A program made the translations under genes and the position numbers. A DNA stretch of 64,000 nucleotides from Zoogloea sp. (GTDB lineage Bacteria > Pseudomonadota > Gammaproteobacteria > Burkholderiales > Rhodocyclaceae), in NCBI RefSeq assembly GCF_023150065.1, contig NZ_JAKLLN010000011.1, positions 62,001 through 126,000 of the forward strand, read 5' to 3'. Shown piece after piece: positions 36,620 through 44,925 of the stretch (positions are counted from its first letter, which is position 1; every line of letters begins with the position of its first letter). The notes beneath the pieces are model-generated. The model saw only the letters and a list, made by a program, of their open reading frames with translations, made no database searches and had not been told where the DNA came from.

Positions 36620-37813
36620 TCAGTCGCTCACCCGGGCGCCCTGGGCATGCCAGCGGGCGATCAGCGTGCGCTCGGCGTCGGTGATGCCGGTGAGGTTGCC
36701 GAGGGGCATGTAGCCGCTGGCCACGGTCTCGGCGATCTTGGCGGCGTGCTGGCCGACCTGTTCGGCGCTCTGCAGCACCACGCCCTTGGGCGGCTGGGCA
36801 AAACCGGCCTGGGTGGGGGTGTCGGCGTGGCAGGCAGTGCAGCGCTGGGCCAGCACCTGGCGGACGGCGGCAAAGCTCACCTTGTCACCGCCGGCATCCA
36901 CGGGCCTGGGGGCCATCAGCACCATCAGGGTGGCGATCAGGGCAACACCGGCGGCGGGCAGCCACCACTTCACCTGGCCCCGGTGGCGCAGCACGAAGAA
37001 CTGACGGATCAGCACCCCGGCCAGCATCATCACCACCAGCACCAGCCAGCCATTGGGGTGGGAGTAGGTCATGGGGTAGTGGTTGCTGATCATGATGAAC
37101 AGCACCGGCAGGGTGAAGTAGGTGTTGTGCACCGAACGCTGCTTGCCGATCAGACCCGGGCGGGAATCCACCGGCAGGCCGGCGCGGATCTGCTCCACCA
37201 TGCGCTTCTGGCCGGGGATGATGTGGAAGAACACGTTGGCCGCCATCATGGTGCCGAGCATGGCCCCCACGTGGATGTAGGCGCCGCGTGCCGAGAACAG
37301 CTGGTGCAGGGCCCAGTCACAGCCCACCACGAAGATGAAGAGCAGCGCCGACATCAGGCCCTCCTGGCCCATCAGGCGGCGGCACAGGAAGTCATACACC
37401 ACCCAGCCGGCGGCCAGGAAGGCCACGGAGATGCCCACCGCAGCGGCGGGGGTGAGGGCCATCACCTTGGGGTCGATGAGGTAGCTCGAGGCGCCGATCC
37501 AGTACACCACCGCCAGCAGGCTCATGCCCGACAGCCAGGTGGAGTAGGCCTCCCACTTGGACCAGTGCAGGTCGTCGCTGAGGGGCTCGCCCTTGGGGCC
37601 GGTGGGGAACTTCTGGCTGCAGTAGAAGCCGCCGCCATGCACCGCCCACAGCTCGCCAAACACGCCGCGGGTGCCATCAGCAGCCTTCTTGGGCGGCTTG
37701 AGGGAGTTGTCGAGCATCACGAAGTAGAAGGACGCGCCGATCCAGGCGATGCCGGTGATCAGGTGGAGCCAGCGCAGGAGCAGGTTGGCCCAGTCGAGGA
37801 GATAGGTTTCCAT
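36620..37813 (-). CDS. puuD: Urate hydroxylase PuuD, membrane-bound with cytochrome c domain
   Basis: 397-residue enzyme with about eight membrane helices and a C-terminal cytochrome c domain with haem motif CTACH (about residue 330). It oxidises urate to 5-hydroxyisourate and passes electrons to the respiratory chain instead of making H2O2 as soluble uricase does. The start METYLLDWANLLLRWLHLI with ITGIAWIGASFYF is characteristic, and the GSGFY-like GGGFYCSQKF follows near residue 60. It lies between uraH and uraD. Confidence 0.92.
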   Translation of the reverse strand: METYLLDWANLLLRWLHLITGIAWIGASFYFVMLDNSLKPPKKAADGTRGVFGELWAVHGGGFYCSQKFPTGPKGEPLSDDLHWSKWEAYSTWLSGMSLLAVVYWIGASSYLIDPKVMALTPAAAVGISVAFLAAGWVVYDFLCRRLMGQEGLMSALLFIFVVGCDWALHQLFSARGAYIHVGAMLGTMMAANVFFHIIPGQKRMVEQIRAGLPVDSRPGLIGKQRSVHNTYFTLPVLFIMISNHYPMTYSHPNGWLVLVVMMLAGVLIRQFFVLRHRGQVKWWLPAAGVALIATLMVLMAPRPVDAGGDKVSFAAVRQVLAQRCTACHADTPTQAGFAQPPKGVVLQSAEQVGQHAAKIAETVASGYMPLGNLTGITDAERTLIARWHAQGARVSD

Positions 37814-37849
37814 GGTACTTCCGTCTCTGAAGGGGTGAGGGAAGCCGGC

Positions 37850-38200
37850 TCAGCTGCCGCGATAGGTGGAGTAGCTCCAGGGGGACACCAGCAGCGGCAC
37901 GTGATAGTGCTGGCTGGCGTCGGCGATGCCGAAGCGCAGCACCACCTCGTCCACGAACAGGGGCTCGGGCAGGCTCTTGCCCAGGCGCCGGAAGTAGTCG
38001 CCGGCGCCGAAGACGATCTCGTAGGTGCCGGCTTCCAGCGCGGCGCCTTCGAGCAGCGGCGCGTCACAGCGGCCGTCGTGGTTGGTGAGGGTGCGCAGCA
38101 GCTCGCGGCGCCCACCGTCGAGGCGAAAGACGGTGACGGCGATGCCCTGGCCCGGGCAGCCATTGGCGGTGTCGAGTACGTGTGTGGTGAGGCGTCCCAT
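37850..38200 (-). CDS. uraH: 5-Hydroxyisourate hydrolase
   Basis: 116-residue transthyretin-like enzyme that hydrolyses 5-hydroxyisourate to OHCU. It has the start LTTHVLDTANGCPGQG, the active-site HYHVPLLVSPWSY segment and the obligatory C-terminal YRGS. It is first in the minus-strand urate operon, just downstream of the divergent promoter region. Confidence 0.95.
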   Translation of the reverse strand: MGRLTTHVLDTANGCPGQGIAVTVFRLDGGRRELLRTLTNHDGRCDAPLLEGAALEAGTYEIVFGAGDYFRRLGKSLPEPLFVDEVVLRFGIADASQHYHVPLLVSPWSYSTYRGS

Positions 38201-38270
38201 GCTGGTGTCTCCAGTCGATGTTCGTTATGCGATGAAGCGAGTTTAGGACGGACAGCCTTTAAGAAAACAG

Positions 38271-38291
38271 ATATAGCGTTATAAGCTATAT
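38271..38291. promoter_or_regulatory. ATATAGC-N7-GCTATAT dyad between uraH and its LysR gene
   Basis: A perfect 7-bp inverted repeat in an AT-rich stretch, placed between the divergent uraH and LysR genes and about 30 bp ahead of the LysR start. Its layout fits a LysR-type (T-N11-A containing) operator that could control both directions. There is no direct proof. Confidence 0.6.
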
Positions 38292-38321
38292 ATAGATTTC
38301 GATATTGTCCCCGGACCCTCC

Positions 38322-39254
38322 ATGAGCAGCCGACGAAGCGACGACCAGCTCGACACCTATCTGCTGCGCATGCTGTGCCTGCTCATCTCGGAGCGCAGCG
38401 TGTCGCGCACCGCCCTCAAGCTCAACCAGTCCCAGCCGGCGGTGAGCCTGGCCCTCAAGCGCCTGCGCCAGATCCTGGGCGACCCGCTGCTGGTACGCGA
38501 GAAGAGCGGCATGGTGCCCACCGAGCGGGCCCTCACCCTGCTGTCCCACGCCAAGGGGGCACTGGCCGAGATCGACCGGATGACTTTCTCGCCGGAGTCC
38601 TTCGAGCCCCAGAGCAGCCGCTACGAGTTCCGCATCGGCGCCCCCGACTACCTCGCCCCCCTGTTCATGGCCAGCGTGGTGGAACGCATCCGCAAGGAGG
38701 CGCCCCAGGTGCGCCTGAGCCTGCAGTCCCTGGGGCCGAGCTTCGACTTCGAGCGCTCCCTGGCCGAGGGCGACCTGGACGTGGTGATCGGCAACTGGCC
38801 GGAGCCGCCCCACCGCATGCACCTGTCCATGCTGCTCGAAGACGAGGTGGTGCTGCTGGTCTCGAACAATCACCCCCTGGCCCGCAAGGGCCTCGGCGCC
38901 GAGGACTACCAGCGGGCCGTGCACATCGTGCCCATGCCCTACTCCATCACCCAACGCGGGGTGGTGGACACCATGCTCGCCACCCACCGCATCAACCGGG
39001 ACGAGCGGGTGGTGGTGCAGTCCTTCACCTCGGCCCCCTACCTGCTCATCAACAGCGACCTGGTGTTTACCACCACCCGGCACTTCGCCCGCTTCTATGC
39101 CGACCTGCTGCCCCTCACCATCCTGCCCTCCCCCATCCCCTTTCCGGCCATGCGCTTCTATCTGCTGTGGCACGAGCGCAATCACCTCACCCCGGCCCAC
39201 CGCTGGATCCGCCGCCTGCTGAGCGAGTGCGGGCGCCTGATCAAGGCCAGCTGA
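38322..39254 (+). CDS. LysR-family regulator, likely of urate genes
   Basis: 310-residue LysR protein of the NodD-like branch. The helix-turn-helix covers about residues 10-70 (SVSRTALKLNQSQPAVSLAL) and is followed by a substrate-binding domain ending in HRWIRRLLSECGRL. It is divergent from uraH with the dyad between them, so it very likely controls the urate operon. Its ligand may be urate or an intermediate. A GC hairpin follows its stop. Confidence 0.88.
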   Translation: MSSRRSDDQLDTYLLRMLCLLISERSVSRTALKLNQSQPAVSLALKRLRQILGDPLLVREKSGMVPTERALTLLSHAKGALAEIDRMTFSPESFEPQSSRYEFRIGAPDYLAPLFMASVVERIRKEAPQVRLSLQSLGPSFDFERSLAEGDLDVVIGNWPEPPHRMHLSMLLEDEVVLLVSNNHPLARKGLGAEDYQRAVHIVPMPYSITQRGVVDTMLATHRINRDERVVVQSFTSAPYLLINSDLVFTTTRHFARFYADLLPLTILPSPIPFPAMRFYLLWHERNHLTPAHRWIRRLLSECGRLIKAS

Positions 39255-39284
39255 GCGGCGGCCTTGCGGCTCGTCGGCCGCCGC
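39255..39284 (+). terminator. GC-rich hairpin after the LysR gene
   Basis: A perfect 9-bp stem, GCGGCGGCC with GGCCGCCGC around a 12-base loop, directly after the LysR stop. No T-run follows, so it may be a Rho-dependent or mRNA-protecting structure. Confidence 0.45.
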
Positions 39285-39299
39285 CCTAGGATGGGCGCT

Positions 39300-39315
39300 G
39301 CGCCCCGCGGGGCGC
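39300..39315. repeat. 16-bp perfect palindrome before the flavin reductase
   Basis: GCGCCCCGCGGGGCGC reads the same on both strands. It lies 39 bp before the start of the next gene. It may be a regulator site or chance in GC-rich DNA. Confidence 0.3.
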
Positions 39316-39353
39316 CCCCACCCAAGATTCACCCATCCGAGAAGGAAATCCGC

Positions 39354-39899
39354 ATGTCGATCAAACTTTTGGGAATCGCCGGCAGCCTGCGTCAGAAATC
39401 CACCAACAAGGGCCTGCTGCGGGCCGCCCGGGCCAACCTGCCAGAGGGCGTGAGCCTGGAGATCGCCGAACTTGGCGACATCCCCTTCTACAACGCCGAC
39501 ATCACCGACAAACCCGCCGCGGTCAGCCGCGTGCTGGCCCAGATCGCCGCGGCCGACGCCCTGGTGCTGGCCTGCAACGAGTACAACTACTCCCTGGCCC
39601 CGGCCCTCAAGAACATCATCGACTGGGCCTCCCGGGAGCCGGACAACGCGCTGCTGGCCGGCAAGGCCGTGGCCATCATGGGCGCTGCCGGCGGCATGGG
39701 CAGCTCCCGCGCCCAGTACCACCTGCGCCAGGTCTGCGTGTGCCTCGACATGCAGCCCCTCAACAAGCCCGAGGTCTTCGCCAATGCCTTCACCAGCAGC
39801 TTCGATGCCGACGGCAACCTCACCGACGAGCGCCTGACCAAGCTGGTCAAGGACCAGATGCAGGCCCTTGCCGACAAGGTGACGCGCCTGAAGGCCTGA
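39354..39899 (+). CDS. NADPH-dependent FMN reductase
   Basis: 181-residue flavodoxin-like reductase. The FMN-phosphate motif is GIAGSLRQKSTN (about 7-18), and the second motif is NEYNYSLAPALKNIIDW (about 77-93). GAAGGA lies before the ATG. Such enzymes supply reduced FMN or reduce quinones, chromate or azo compounds; the actual role is unknown. It could feed flavin monooxygenases elsewhere. Confidence 0.88.
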   Translation: MSIKLLGIAGSLRQKSTNKGLLRAARANLPEGVSLEIAELGDIPFYNADITDKPAAVSRVLAQIAAADALVLACNEYNYSLAPALKNIIDWASREPDNALLAGKAVAIMGAAGGMGSSRAQYHLRQVCVCLDMQPLNKPEVFANAFTSSFDADGNLTDERLTKLVKDQMQALADKVTRLKA

Positions 39900-39913
39900 G
39901 CGTCCGGCCGCCG

Positions 39914-40840
39914 ATGGACATCGCCGAACTCGGCCACACCCTGCAGCGGGACGCCGTTGCCGTGGTCTTCGTGAACGTCCTGCTGCAGCAGGTCGGGCTG
40001 CCGGTACCCGCCGTCCCGACCCTGCTGCTGGCCGGCAGCCTGGCGGCCCTGCCCGGGCAGCTGGGCAAGGTGCTGGCGGCGGCCGTGCTAGCCTCGGTGC
40101 TGGCCGATCTGCTGTGGTACGCCTTGGGCCGGCGCTTCGGCTACCGGGTGCTGGCGGGCCTGTGCAAGCTGTCCATCAACCCGGCCTCCTGCGTGAGCCA
40201 GACCGAGGCCCGCTTCATCCGCTGGGGCCTCTCGTCCCTGGTGGTGGCCAAGTTCGTGCCGGGCTTCTCCACCGTTGCCCCGCCCATCGCCGGCGCCCTG
40301 CGCATGTCCCTGGGCGGCTTCGTCGTGGCGGCGGCGGTCGGTGCGGCCCTGTGGGCCGGCCTGGCCCTCGGCGCCGGGTGGGTGCTGCGGGACACCGTGC
40401 AGGCCGCCATCCTGGCCCTCGACCGGCACGCCGGCCGTGCCGCCCTGGTCGCCGTACTGCTTGCCGGGGCCTGGCTGGGCTGGAAACTGTGGCAGAAACA
40501 CCGCTTCCGGCGAGCCGGCGACCTGCCCCACATCACCCCCGCCGAGCTCATCGACGCCCTGGCCGGCGAACCCCGCCCCCTCGTCCTCGACCTGCGCGGC
40601 GCCACCCTGATCGCCGAAACCGGCCCCATCGTGGGGGCGCGGGTGGCCGAACACGACGCCCTTGACCACGCCGTGGGCGACTGGCCCCGGCACCAGCCCA
40701 TCGTCACCCTGTGCGCCTGCCCCGAGGACGCCGGCGCCATCCAGGCCGCCCGCCAGCTGATGGAGCAGGGCTACACCTCGGTCCGGCCCCTGCGCGGTGG
40801 CTACGCAGCGTGGCTGGCGGCCCTGGGCGAGCGGCCCTGA
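39914..40840 (+). CDS. DedA-rhodanese fusion membrane protein
   Basis: 308-residue protein with a DedA/SNARE-associated domain (about 1-200, about six hydrophobic stretches; FVPGFSTVAPPIAGALRM is the conserved segment). A rhodanese domain follows (about 213-308) with LVLDLRG and a CACPEDAGA cysteine loop, the possible active site. DedA proteins move lipids or help membrane energetics; the rhodanese part may carry or sense sulfur. It is 14 bp after the flavin reductase and may be co-transcribed. Confidence 0.85.
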   Translation: MDIAELGHTLQRDAVAVVFVNVLLQQVGLPVPAVPTLLLAGSLAALPGQLGKVLAAAVLASVLADLLWYALGRRFGYRVLAGLCKLSINPASCVSQTEARFIRWGLSSLVVAKFVPGFSTVAPPIAGALRMSLGGFVVAAAVGAALWAGLALGAGWVLRDTVQAAILALDRHAGRAALVAVLLAGAWLGWKLWQKHRFRRAGDLPHITPAELIDALAGEPRPLVLDLRGATLIAETGPIVGARVAEHDALDHAVGDWPRHQPIVTLCACPEDAGAIQAARQLMEQGYTSVRPLRGGYAAWLAALGERP

Positions 40841-40954
40841 GGGCGCTACGCGATTGGGTGGTATTTCTGGATTATCCATCCAGGCGCAGCGCATTTATCG
40901 GCCTGCCGCAGCACCCTAAGCTGGGACCCCCAATCATCCTGAAGGAGACTTTCC

Positions 40955-41728
40955 ATGGCAGATCATTCCATCAAGGGCAAGATCGTTCTGATTGCCGGCG
41001 GGGCCAAGAACCTCGGCGGCCTCCTGGCCCGTGACCTGGCCCGGCAAGGCGCCCGGGCGGTGGTGATCCATTACAACAGCGCAGCCTCCGAGGCCGACGC
41101 CGAAGCCACCGTGGCCGCCGTCCAGGCGGCGGGCGCCCACGCCCTGGCCCTGCAGGCCGACCTGACTACGGCAGGTGCCGTGGAGAAGCTGTTTACCGAT
41201 ACCGTCGCCGCCTTCGGCCGACCGGACATTGCCATCAACACCGTGGGCAAGGTGCTCAAGAAGCCCATCAGCGACATCACCGAGGCCGAGTACGACGAGC
41301 TGTCTGCGGTCAACAGCAAGTCGGCATTCTTCTTCCTCAAGGAGGCCGGCAAGTACGTTAACGACAACGGCAAGGTGGTGACGCTGGTGAGCTCCCTGCT
41401 GGGGGCCTTCACGCCGTTCTACGCGGGCTATGCCGGTACCAAGGCCCCGGTGGAACACTTCACCCGGGCGGCGGCCAAGGAGTTCGGGGCGCGGGGCATC
41501 TCGGTGACCGCGGTCGGCCCGGGCCCGATGGACACGCCTTTCTTCTACCCGGCCGAAGGCGCCGATGCCGTGGCCTATCACAAGACCGCCGCGGCCCTCT
41601 CGCCGTTCAGCAAGACCGGCCTCACCGACATCGAGGACGTGGTGCCCTTCATCCGCCATCTGGTCAGCGACGGTTGGTGGATCACCGGGCAGACCATCCT
41701 CATCAATGGTGGTTACACCACCAAGTGA
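40955..41728 (+). CDS. SDR-family oxidoreductase
   Basis: 257-residue short-chain dehydrogenase. The cofactor motif is an atypical AGGAKNLGG near residue 14 in place of TGxxxGxG, and the catalytic pair lies in YAGTK (near residues 149-153). A Ser in LVSSLLGAF and a GxxxTxxxxxxxGG-type end, TGQTILINGGYTTK, complete the family pattern. GAAGGAG is upstream. The substrate is unknown. The LysR gene after it is 71 bp away on the same strand. Confidence 0.9.
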   Translation: MADHSIKGKIVLIAGGAKNLGGLLARDLARQGARAVVIHYNSAASEADAEATVAAVQAAGAHALALQADLTTAGAVEKLFTDTVAAFGRPDIAINTVGKVLKKPISDITEAEYDELSAVNSKSAFFFLKEAGKYVNDNGKVVTLVSSLLGAFTPFYAGYAGTKAPVEHFTRAAAKEFGARGISVTAVGPGPMDTPFFYPAEGADAVAYHKTAAALSPFSKTGLTDIEDVVPFIRHLVSDGWWITGQTILINGGYTTK

Positions 41729-41799
41729 GGGCATTTCCCGGGCAGGGCAGCCAGGCCGGCTGAAGCCCCGCATCACGCAAGGAGAGACAGGCCTCCCGC

Positions 41800-42708
41800 A
41801 TGGACAGGTTCGACCAGTACCGCCTATTCGCCCAGGTCGCGGAGATGGGCAGCTTCATCAAGGCCGCCCACGCCCTGGAGGTACCCAGGGCCTCCGTGTC
41901 CGCCGCCATCCAGCAACTCGAGGTGGCCCTCGGGGTGCGCCTGCTGCACCGGACGACACGGCGCGTGGGCCTGACGCCCGATGGGGAACTCCTGCTGGAT
42001 CGTGTGCGGGCCCTGCTCACCGAGGTGGACGACATCGACCAGCTGTTCCAGGCCAGCCAGCGCCAGGTCTCCGGCCGACTCATCGTCGACGCCCCCAGCC
42101 GCATCGCCCGCCGCCTGATTGCCCCCGCCCTGCCTGGCCTGCTGGGCCGCCACCCTCAGCTGCAGCTGACCGTCTCGTCCACCGACCGCAGCATCGATCT
42201 GGTGCGGGAGGGCGTGGACTGCGTGGTGCGCATCGGGGCCCTGCAGGACAGCAGCCTCGTCGTACGCTCCCTGGGCCGTATCGCACTGATCAACTGTGCG
42301 AGCCCGGGTTATCTGCGCGAGCACGGCGAACCACGTCACCCCGCGGATCTCCCTGGCGCTCATTGGGTGGTGGGCTATGCATCCCCCAGGACCGGCAAGG
42401 CGCACCCCTGGGAATCATCGGCAGCTGACGGCAGCCCGCAGCAGATCGAGGTACCCAGCCGGGTACTCGTGAACAATGCGGAGAACTACATCGCCTGCTG
42501 TCTGGTCGGCCTTGGCCTGATCCAGGTCCCGCGCTTCGATGTGCAGCACCTGCTGAATGCCGGAACGCTGGTGGAAGTGATGCCGGAGCACCGCGCCGCG
42601 CCGATGCCGGTATCGCTGCTCTACCCCCACCGGCGCCAGCGCTCCCGACGCCTGCAGGTCTTCCTGGAATGGTTCGAAGCCCTCATGCGGCCGAACCTCG
42701 AGGAATAG
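41800..42708 (+). CDS. LysR-family regulator
   Basis: 302-residue LysR protein. The DNA-binding region is FDQYRLFAQVAEMGSFIKAAHAL, with RASVSAAIQQLEVALGVRLLHRTTRR. The binding domain contains LVREGVDCVVRIG, the CrgA-like subgroup. It lies directly after the SDR gene in the same direction and may regulate it. It converges with the thioesterase gene across 24 bp. Confidence 0.9.
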   Translation: MDRFDQYRLFAQVAEMGSFIKAAHALEVPRASVSAAIQQLEVALGVRLLHRTTRRVGLTPDGELLLDRVRALLTEVDDIDQLFQASQRQVSGRLIVDAPSRIARRLIAPALPGLLGRHPQLQLTVSSTDRSIDLVREGVDCVVRIGALQDSSLVVRSLGRIALINCASPGYLREHGEPRHPADLPGAHWVVGYASPRTGKAHPWESSAADGSPQQIEVPSRVLVNNAENYIACCLVGLGLIQVPRFDVQHLLNAGTLVEVMPEHRAAPMPVSLLYPHRRQRSRRLQVFLEWFEALMRPNLEE

Positions 42709-42732
42709 CGACGCCCCGGCCGCCCCTGTCAG

Positions 42733-43200
42733 TCACCAGCAATCCGTCTGGCGATCGCCCACCGTCACCCGCACGAAGCTCCCCCGCATGGCCGTGACCA
42801 GCCTCCCGTCACCGGCCCGGATACGCCCGGCAGCGTGGCACAGCCGGCCGCCCACCCGCACCCAGTCCATCTCGCTCTCCAGCCAGTCGCCGGCGGCGGC
42901 TGCGCCCAGGTAGTCCACCTGCAGGCTGGCGGTGACGAAGCCGGCCTCGGGGGGCAGGCGCCGGGCCAGGTTGCCGGCCAGCCAGACGTCCGCCAGGGTG
43001 GCGATGAGGCCGCCATGCACCCGGCCATGGCCGTTGCAGTGGGCCGGGCCCAGCTCCACGCGAAAGCGCAGGTGGGCGCCATCCTCCCGCTGGAAGAGGC
43101 GGACGATGACCGGCAGGAAACCTCCGGCAGCCGGCCAGGGGCGGTAGCCCTGCTCGAGCCACGCCGCCTCCCGCGGGCCGGGGGCAGGCAGGGCGCTCAT
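42733..43200 (-). CDS. PaaI-like hotdog thioesterase
   Basis: 155-residue hotdog-fold protein with the segment GHGRVHGGLIATLADVWLAGN, which carries the catalytic-site HGG and Asp of the PaaI group, and ASLQVDYLGAAAAGDWLES. It probably hydrolyses an acyl-CoA thioester. Its ATG overlaps the stop of the HCCA isomerase-like gene by 4 bp, so they are in one operon with the CmcJ-type oxygenase. Confidence 0.85.
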   Translation of the reverse strand: MSALPAPGPREAAWLEQGYRPWPAAGGFLPVIVRLFQREDGAHLRFRVELGPAHCNGHGRVHGGLIATLADVWLAGNLARRLPPEAGFVTASLQVDYLGAAAAGDWLESEMDWVRVGGRLCHAAGRIRAGDGRLVTAMRGSFVRVTVGDRQTDCW

Positions 43201-43826
43201 CCGCCCACGCCCTGCGCCGCCGCCCAGGCCAGGGCATCGTCGAGGCGGTCGTTGCCCCAGAACATCTCCTCGCCCACGAAGAAGGTGGGCGCGCCGAAGA
43301 CGCCCCGGGCGCGGGCCTCGGCGGTCTGCTCGCGCAGGCGCGCCTTGACCTCCTCCGAGCCGGCCCGGGCCAGCAGCGCCGCGGCGGGCAGGCCGAGGTC
43401 GGTGAGGATGGCGGCCAAGGGCTCGGGGCTGTTGATGTCCTGGTCGTGCACGAAGTTGAGCTGCATGACCCGCTGGCAGAAGGCCTCCATCCACGGCATG
43501 CCGGCACCCTGGATGGCGATCCGCAGGGGCAGCACGCCGAGGCGCGGAAAGTGGCTCGGGCGGGTCCATGGCAGGCCGTACTTGCGGCATTCCCGGGCGA
43601 TGTCCTGCCACATGTAGGCGCCCTTCTCCTTCTGCAGCACGAAGGGGGAGTTGTCCATGCCCAGCTCGCGGAAGATCGGGCCGAGCATGAAGGGCCTCCA
43701 GGCAACCGTTACACCGTGCCGGGCGGCGGCAGCCTCGATGCGCATCACGCTGGGGTAGCTGTAGTTGCTGCCGAACTCGAACCAGAACTCGACGACGGGC
43801 GCGGCAAGGCAGGGGGATTCGCTCAT
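43197..43826 (-). CDS. 2-Hydroxychromene-2-carboxylate isomerase-like (DsbA/GST kappa fold)
   Basis: 209-residue thioredoxin-fold protein. The active-site region reads FEFGSNYSYPS near residue 20, with Ser rather than a CxxC motif. Later segments are WRPFMLGPIFRELG and VFGAPTFFVGEEMFWGNDRL, as in glutathione-dependent HCCA isomerases. AAGGAG just upstream supports the ATG at 43826. It acts in aromatic ring degradation in known cases; here the substrate is open. Confidence 0.88.
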   Translation of the reverse strand: MSESPCLAAPVVEFWFEFGSNYSYPSVMRIEAAAARHGVTVAWRPFMLGPIFRELGMDNSPFVLQKEKGAYMWQDIARECRKYGLPWTRPSHFPRLGVLPLRIAIQGAGMPWMEAFCQRVMQLNFVHDQDINSPEPLAAILTDLGLPAAALLARAGSEEVKARLREQTAEARARGVFGAPTFFVGEEMFWGNDRLDDALAWAAAQGVGG

Positions 43827-43837
43827 GGGGGGCTCCT

Positions 43838-44746
43838 TCACTCAAAAACAACCAGGCAGCGCACCTCGATGCTCTGGCGCAGGGGGGCGTCGGCGGGGAC
43901 GTCGGGCAGATCGAAGGCGGAATGGGGCGTGAAGCGCGCCGTACCGTTGATCTGCGAGTCGTATTGCTTGAAGACCAGGGCCTCGTGGCGATCCATGCCC
44001 GGAAAGTAGGCCCATTGATGGCGGGCGGCGTGGCGCACCAGGTAGATCTCGCCACTGCGCTCCGGGTAGCGGATCTCGGTGGGCACCAGGTCGCGGGACG
44101 ACACCGAGCGGGCATCGCAGACGGCCACGGGCGTATCCACCACCGGGCCGGCGATGGAGCGCCAGATGTTGACGATGGCGAAGCGCTCGACCCGGGCCCG
44201 CTCGGCCGCGTCGGTCAGCACCAGGTCGAGGCGCCGCCGCCCGGAGGCTTCGCTGTAGTCGTTATGCACCCGCCCCACCGCCGCCGGGTTGCTGCCATCG
44301 CCCTGGCGGCCGAAGCCCAGGGCCGGGCGCCCGGCCTCCCGGCGGCGTACCAGGTGATCGAAGACCCAGGCCTGGCGGGCCCCGGTGACCCAGCGCGCCA
44401 GCTCGGCGGCCTCGGCGTAGTAGTAGCGCAGGATCGCCGCCTCGTCGGCAAAGTCCGCCACGGCGCTGGGGGCATCCCACAGCTCGTAACCCTCCCGGTC
44501 GATGGAGGGGCGGGCGGCGGTGGCCCGGGCATCCACCACATGCATGGGGTGCAGGGCGTACTCGCAGTTCTGCCAGGGCGTACCCGCCGGCGGCTGGAAC
44601 ATGTAGTTGAAGGGCCGCTCGGGCGCCGCCCCGAGGTAGCCGAAGTTGCCCTTCACCCCCGGCAGCCGGGGCGTGGCCGGGGCAAACGGGGCGGACTGGG
44701 GAAGGGGTTGCCGGGGCGACGGACTGGGGGGTGCCTGGAATCGCAT
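43838..44746 (-). CDS. CmcJ/NvfI-type oxygenase
   Basis: 302-residue protein with the CmcJ/NvfI family pattern, relatives of 2-oxoglutarate/iron oxygenases used in cephamycin and fungal meroterpenoid synthesis. A possible iron motif is VHNDYSEASG (His and Asp near residue 165), with a later RHAARHQWAYFPGMD segment. AAGGAGG lies before the ATG. It heads a three-gene operon with an isomerase and a thioesterase, which hints at degradation of a specific aromatic or acyl compound. The exact reaction is unknown. Confidence 0.75.
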   Translation of the reverse strand: MRFQAPPSPSPRQPLPQSAPFAPATPRLPGVKGNFGYLGAAPERPFNYMFQPPAGTPWQNCEYALHPMHVVDARATAARPSIDREGYELWDAPSAVADFADEAAILRYYYAEAAELARWVTGARQAWVFDHLVRRREAGRPALGFGRQGDGSNPAAVGRVHNDYSEASGRRRLDLVLTDAAERARVERFAIVNIWRSIAGPVVDTPVAVCDARSVSSRDLVPTEIRYPERSGEIYLVRHAARHQWAYFPGMDRHEALVFKQYDSQINGTARFTPHSAFDLPDVPADAPLRQSIEVRCLVVFE

Positions 44747-44925
44747 GAGACCTCCTTGGCTGGGCTGGCGCGAAAACCTCTGAAATTCGCTACCAGCATG
44801 GGTGGGTGGCCCCGAGCGCTCTTCGCGAGGGCTCAGGATGGCCCCATTGAAAGCCATCCCAAGGCTGCACTCAAACGACAAATCCCGGCCATTGCCATTC
44901 CAAAATGAAATGCGAGAGCACTCAC

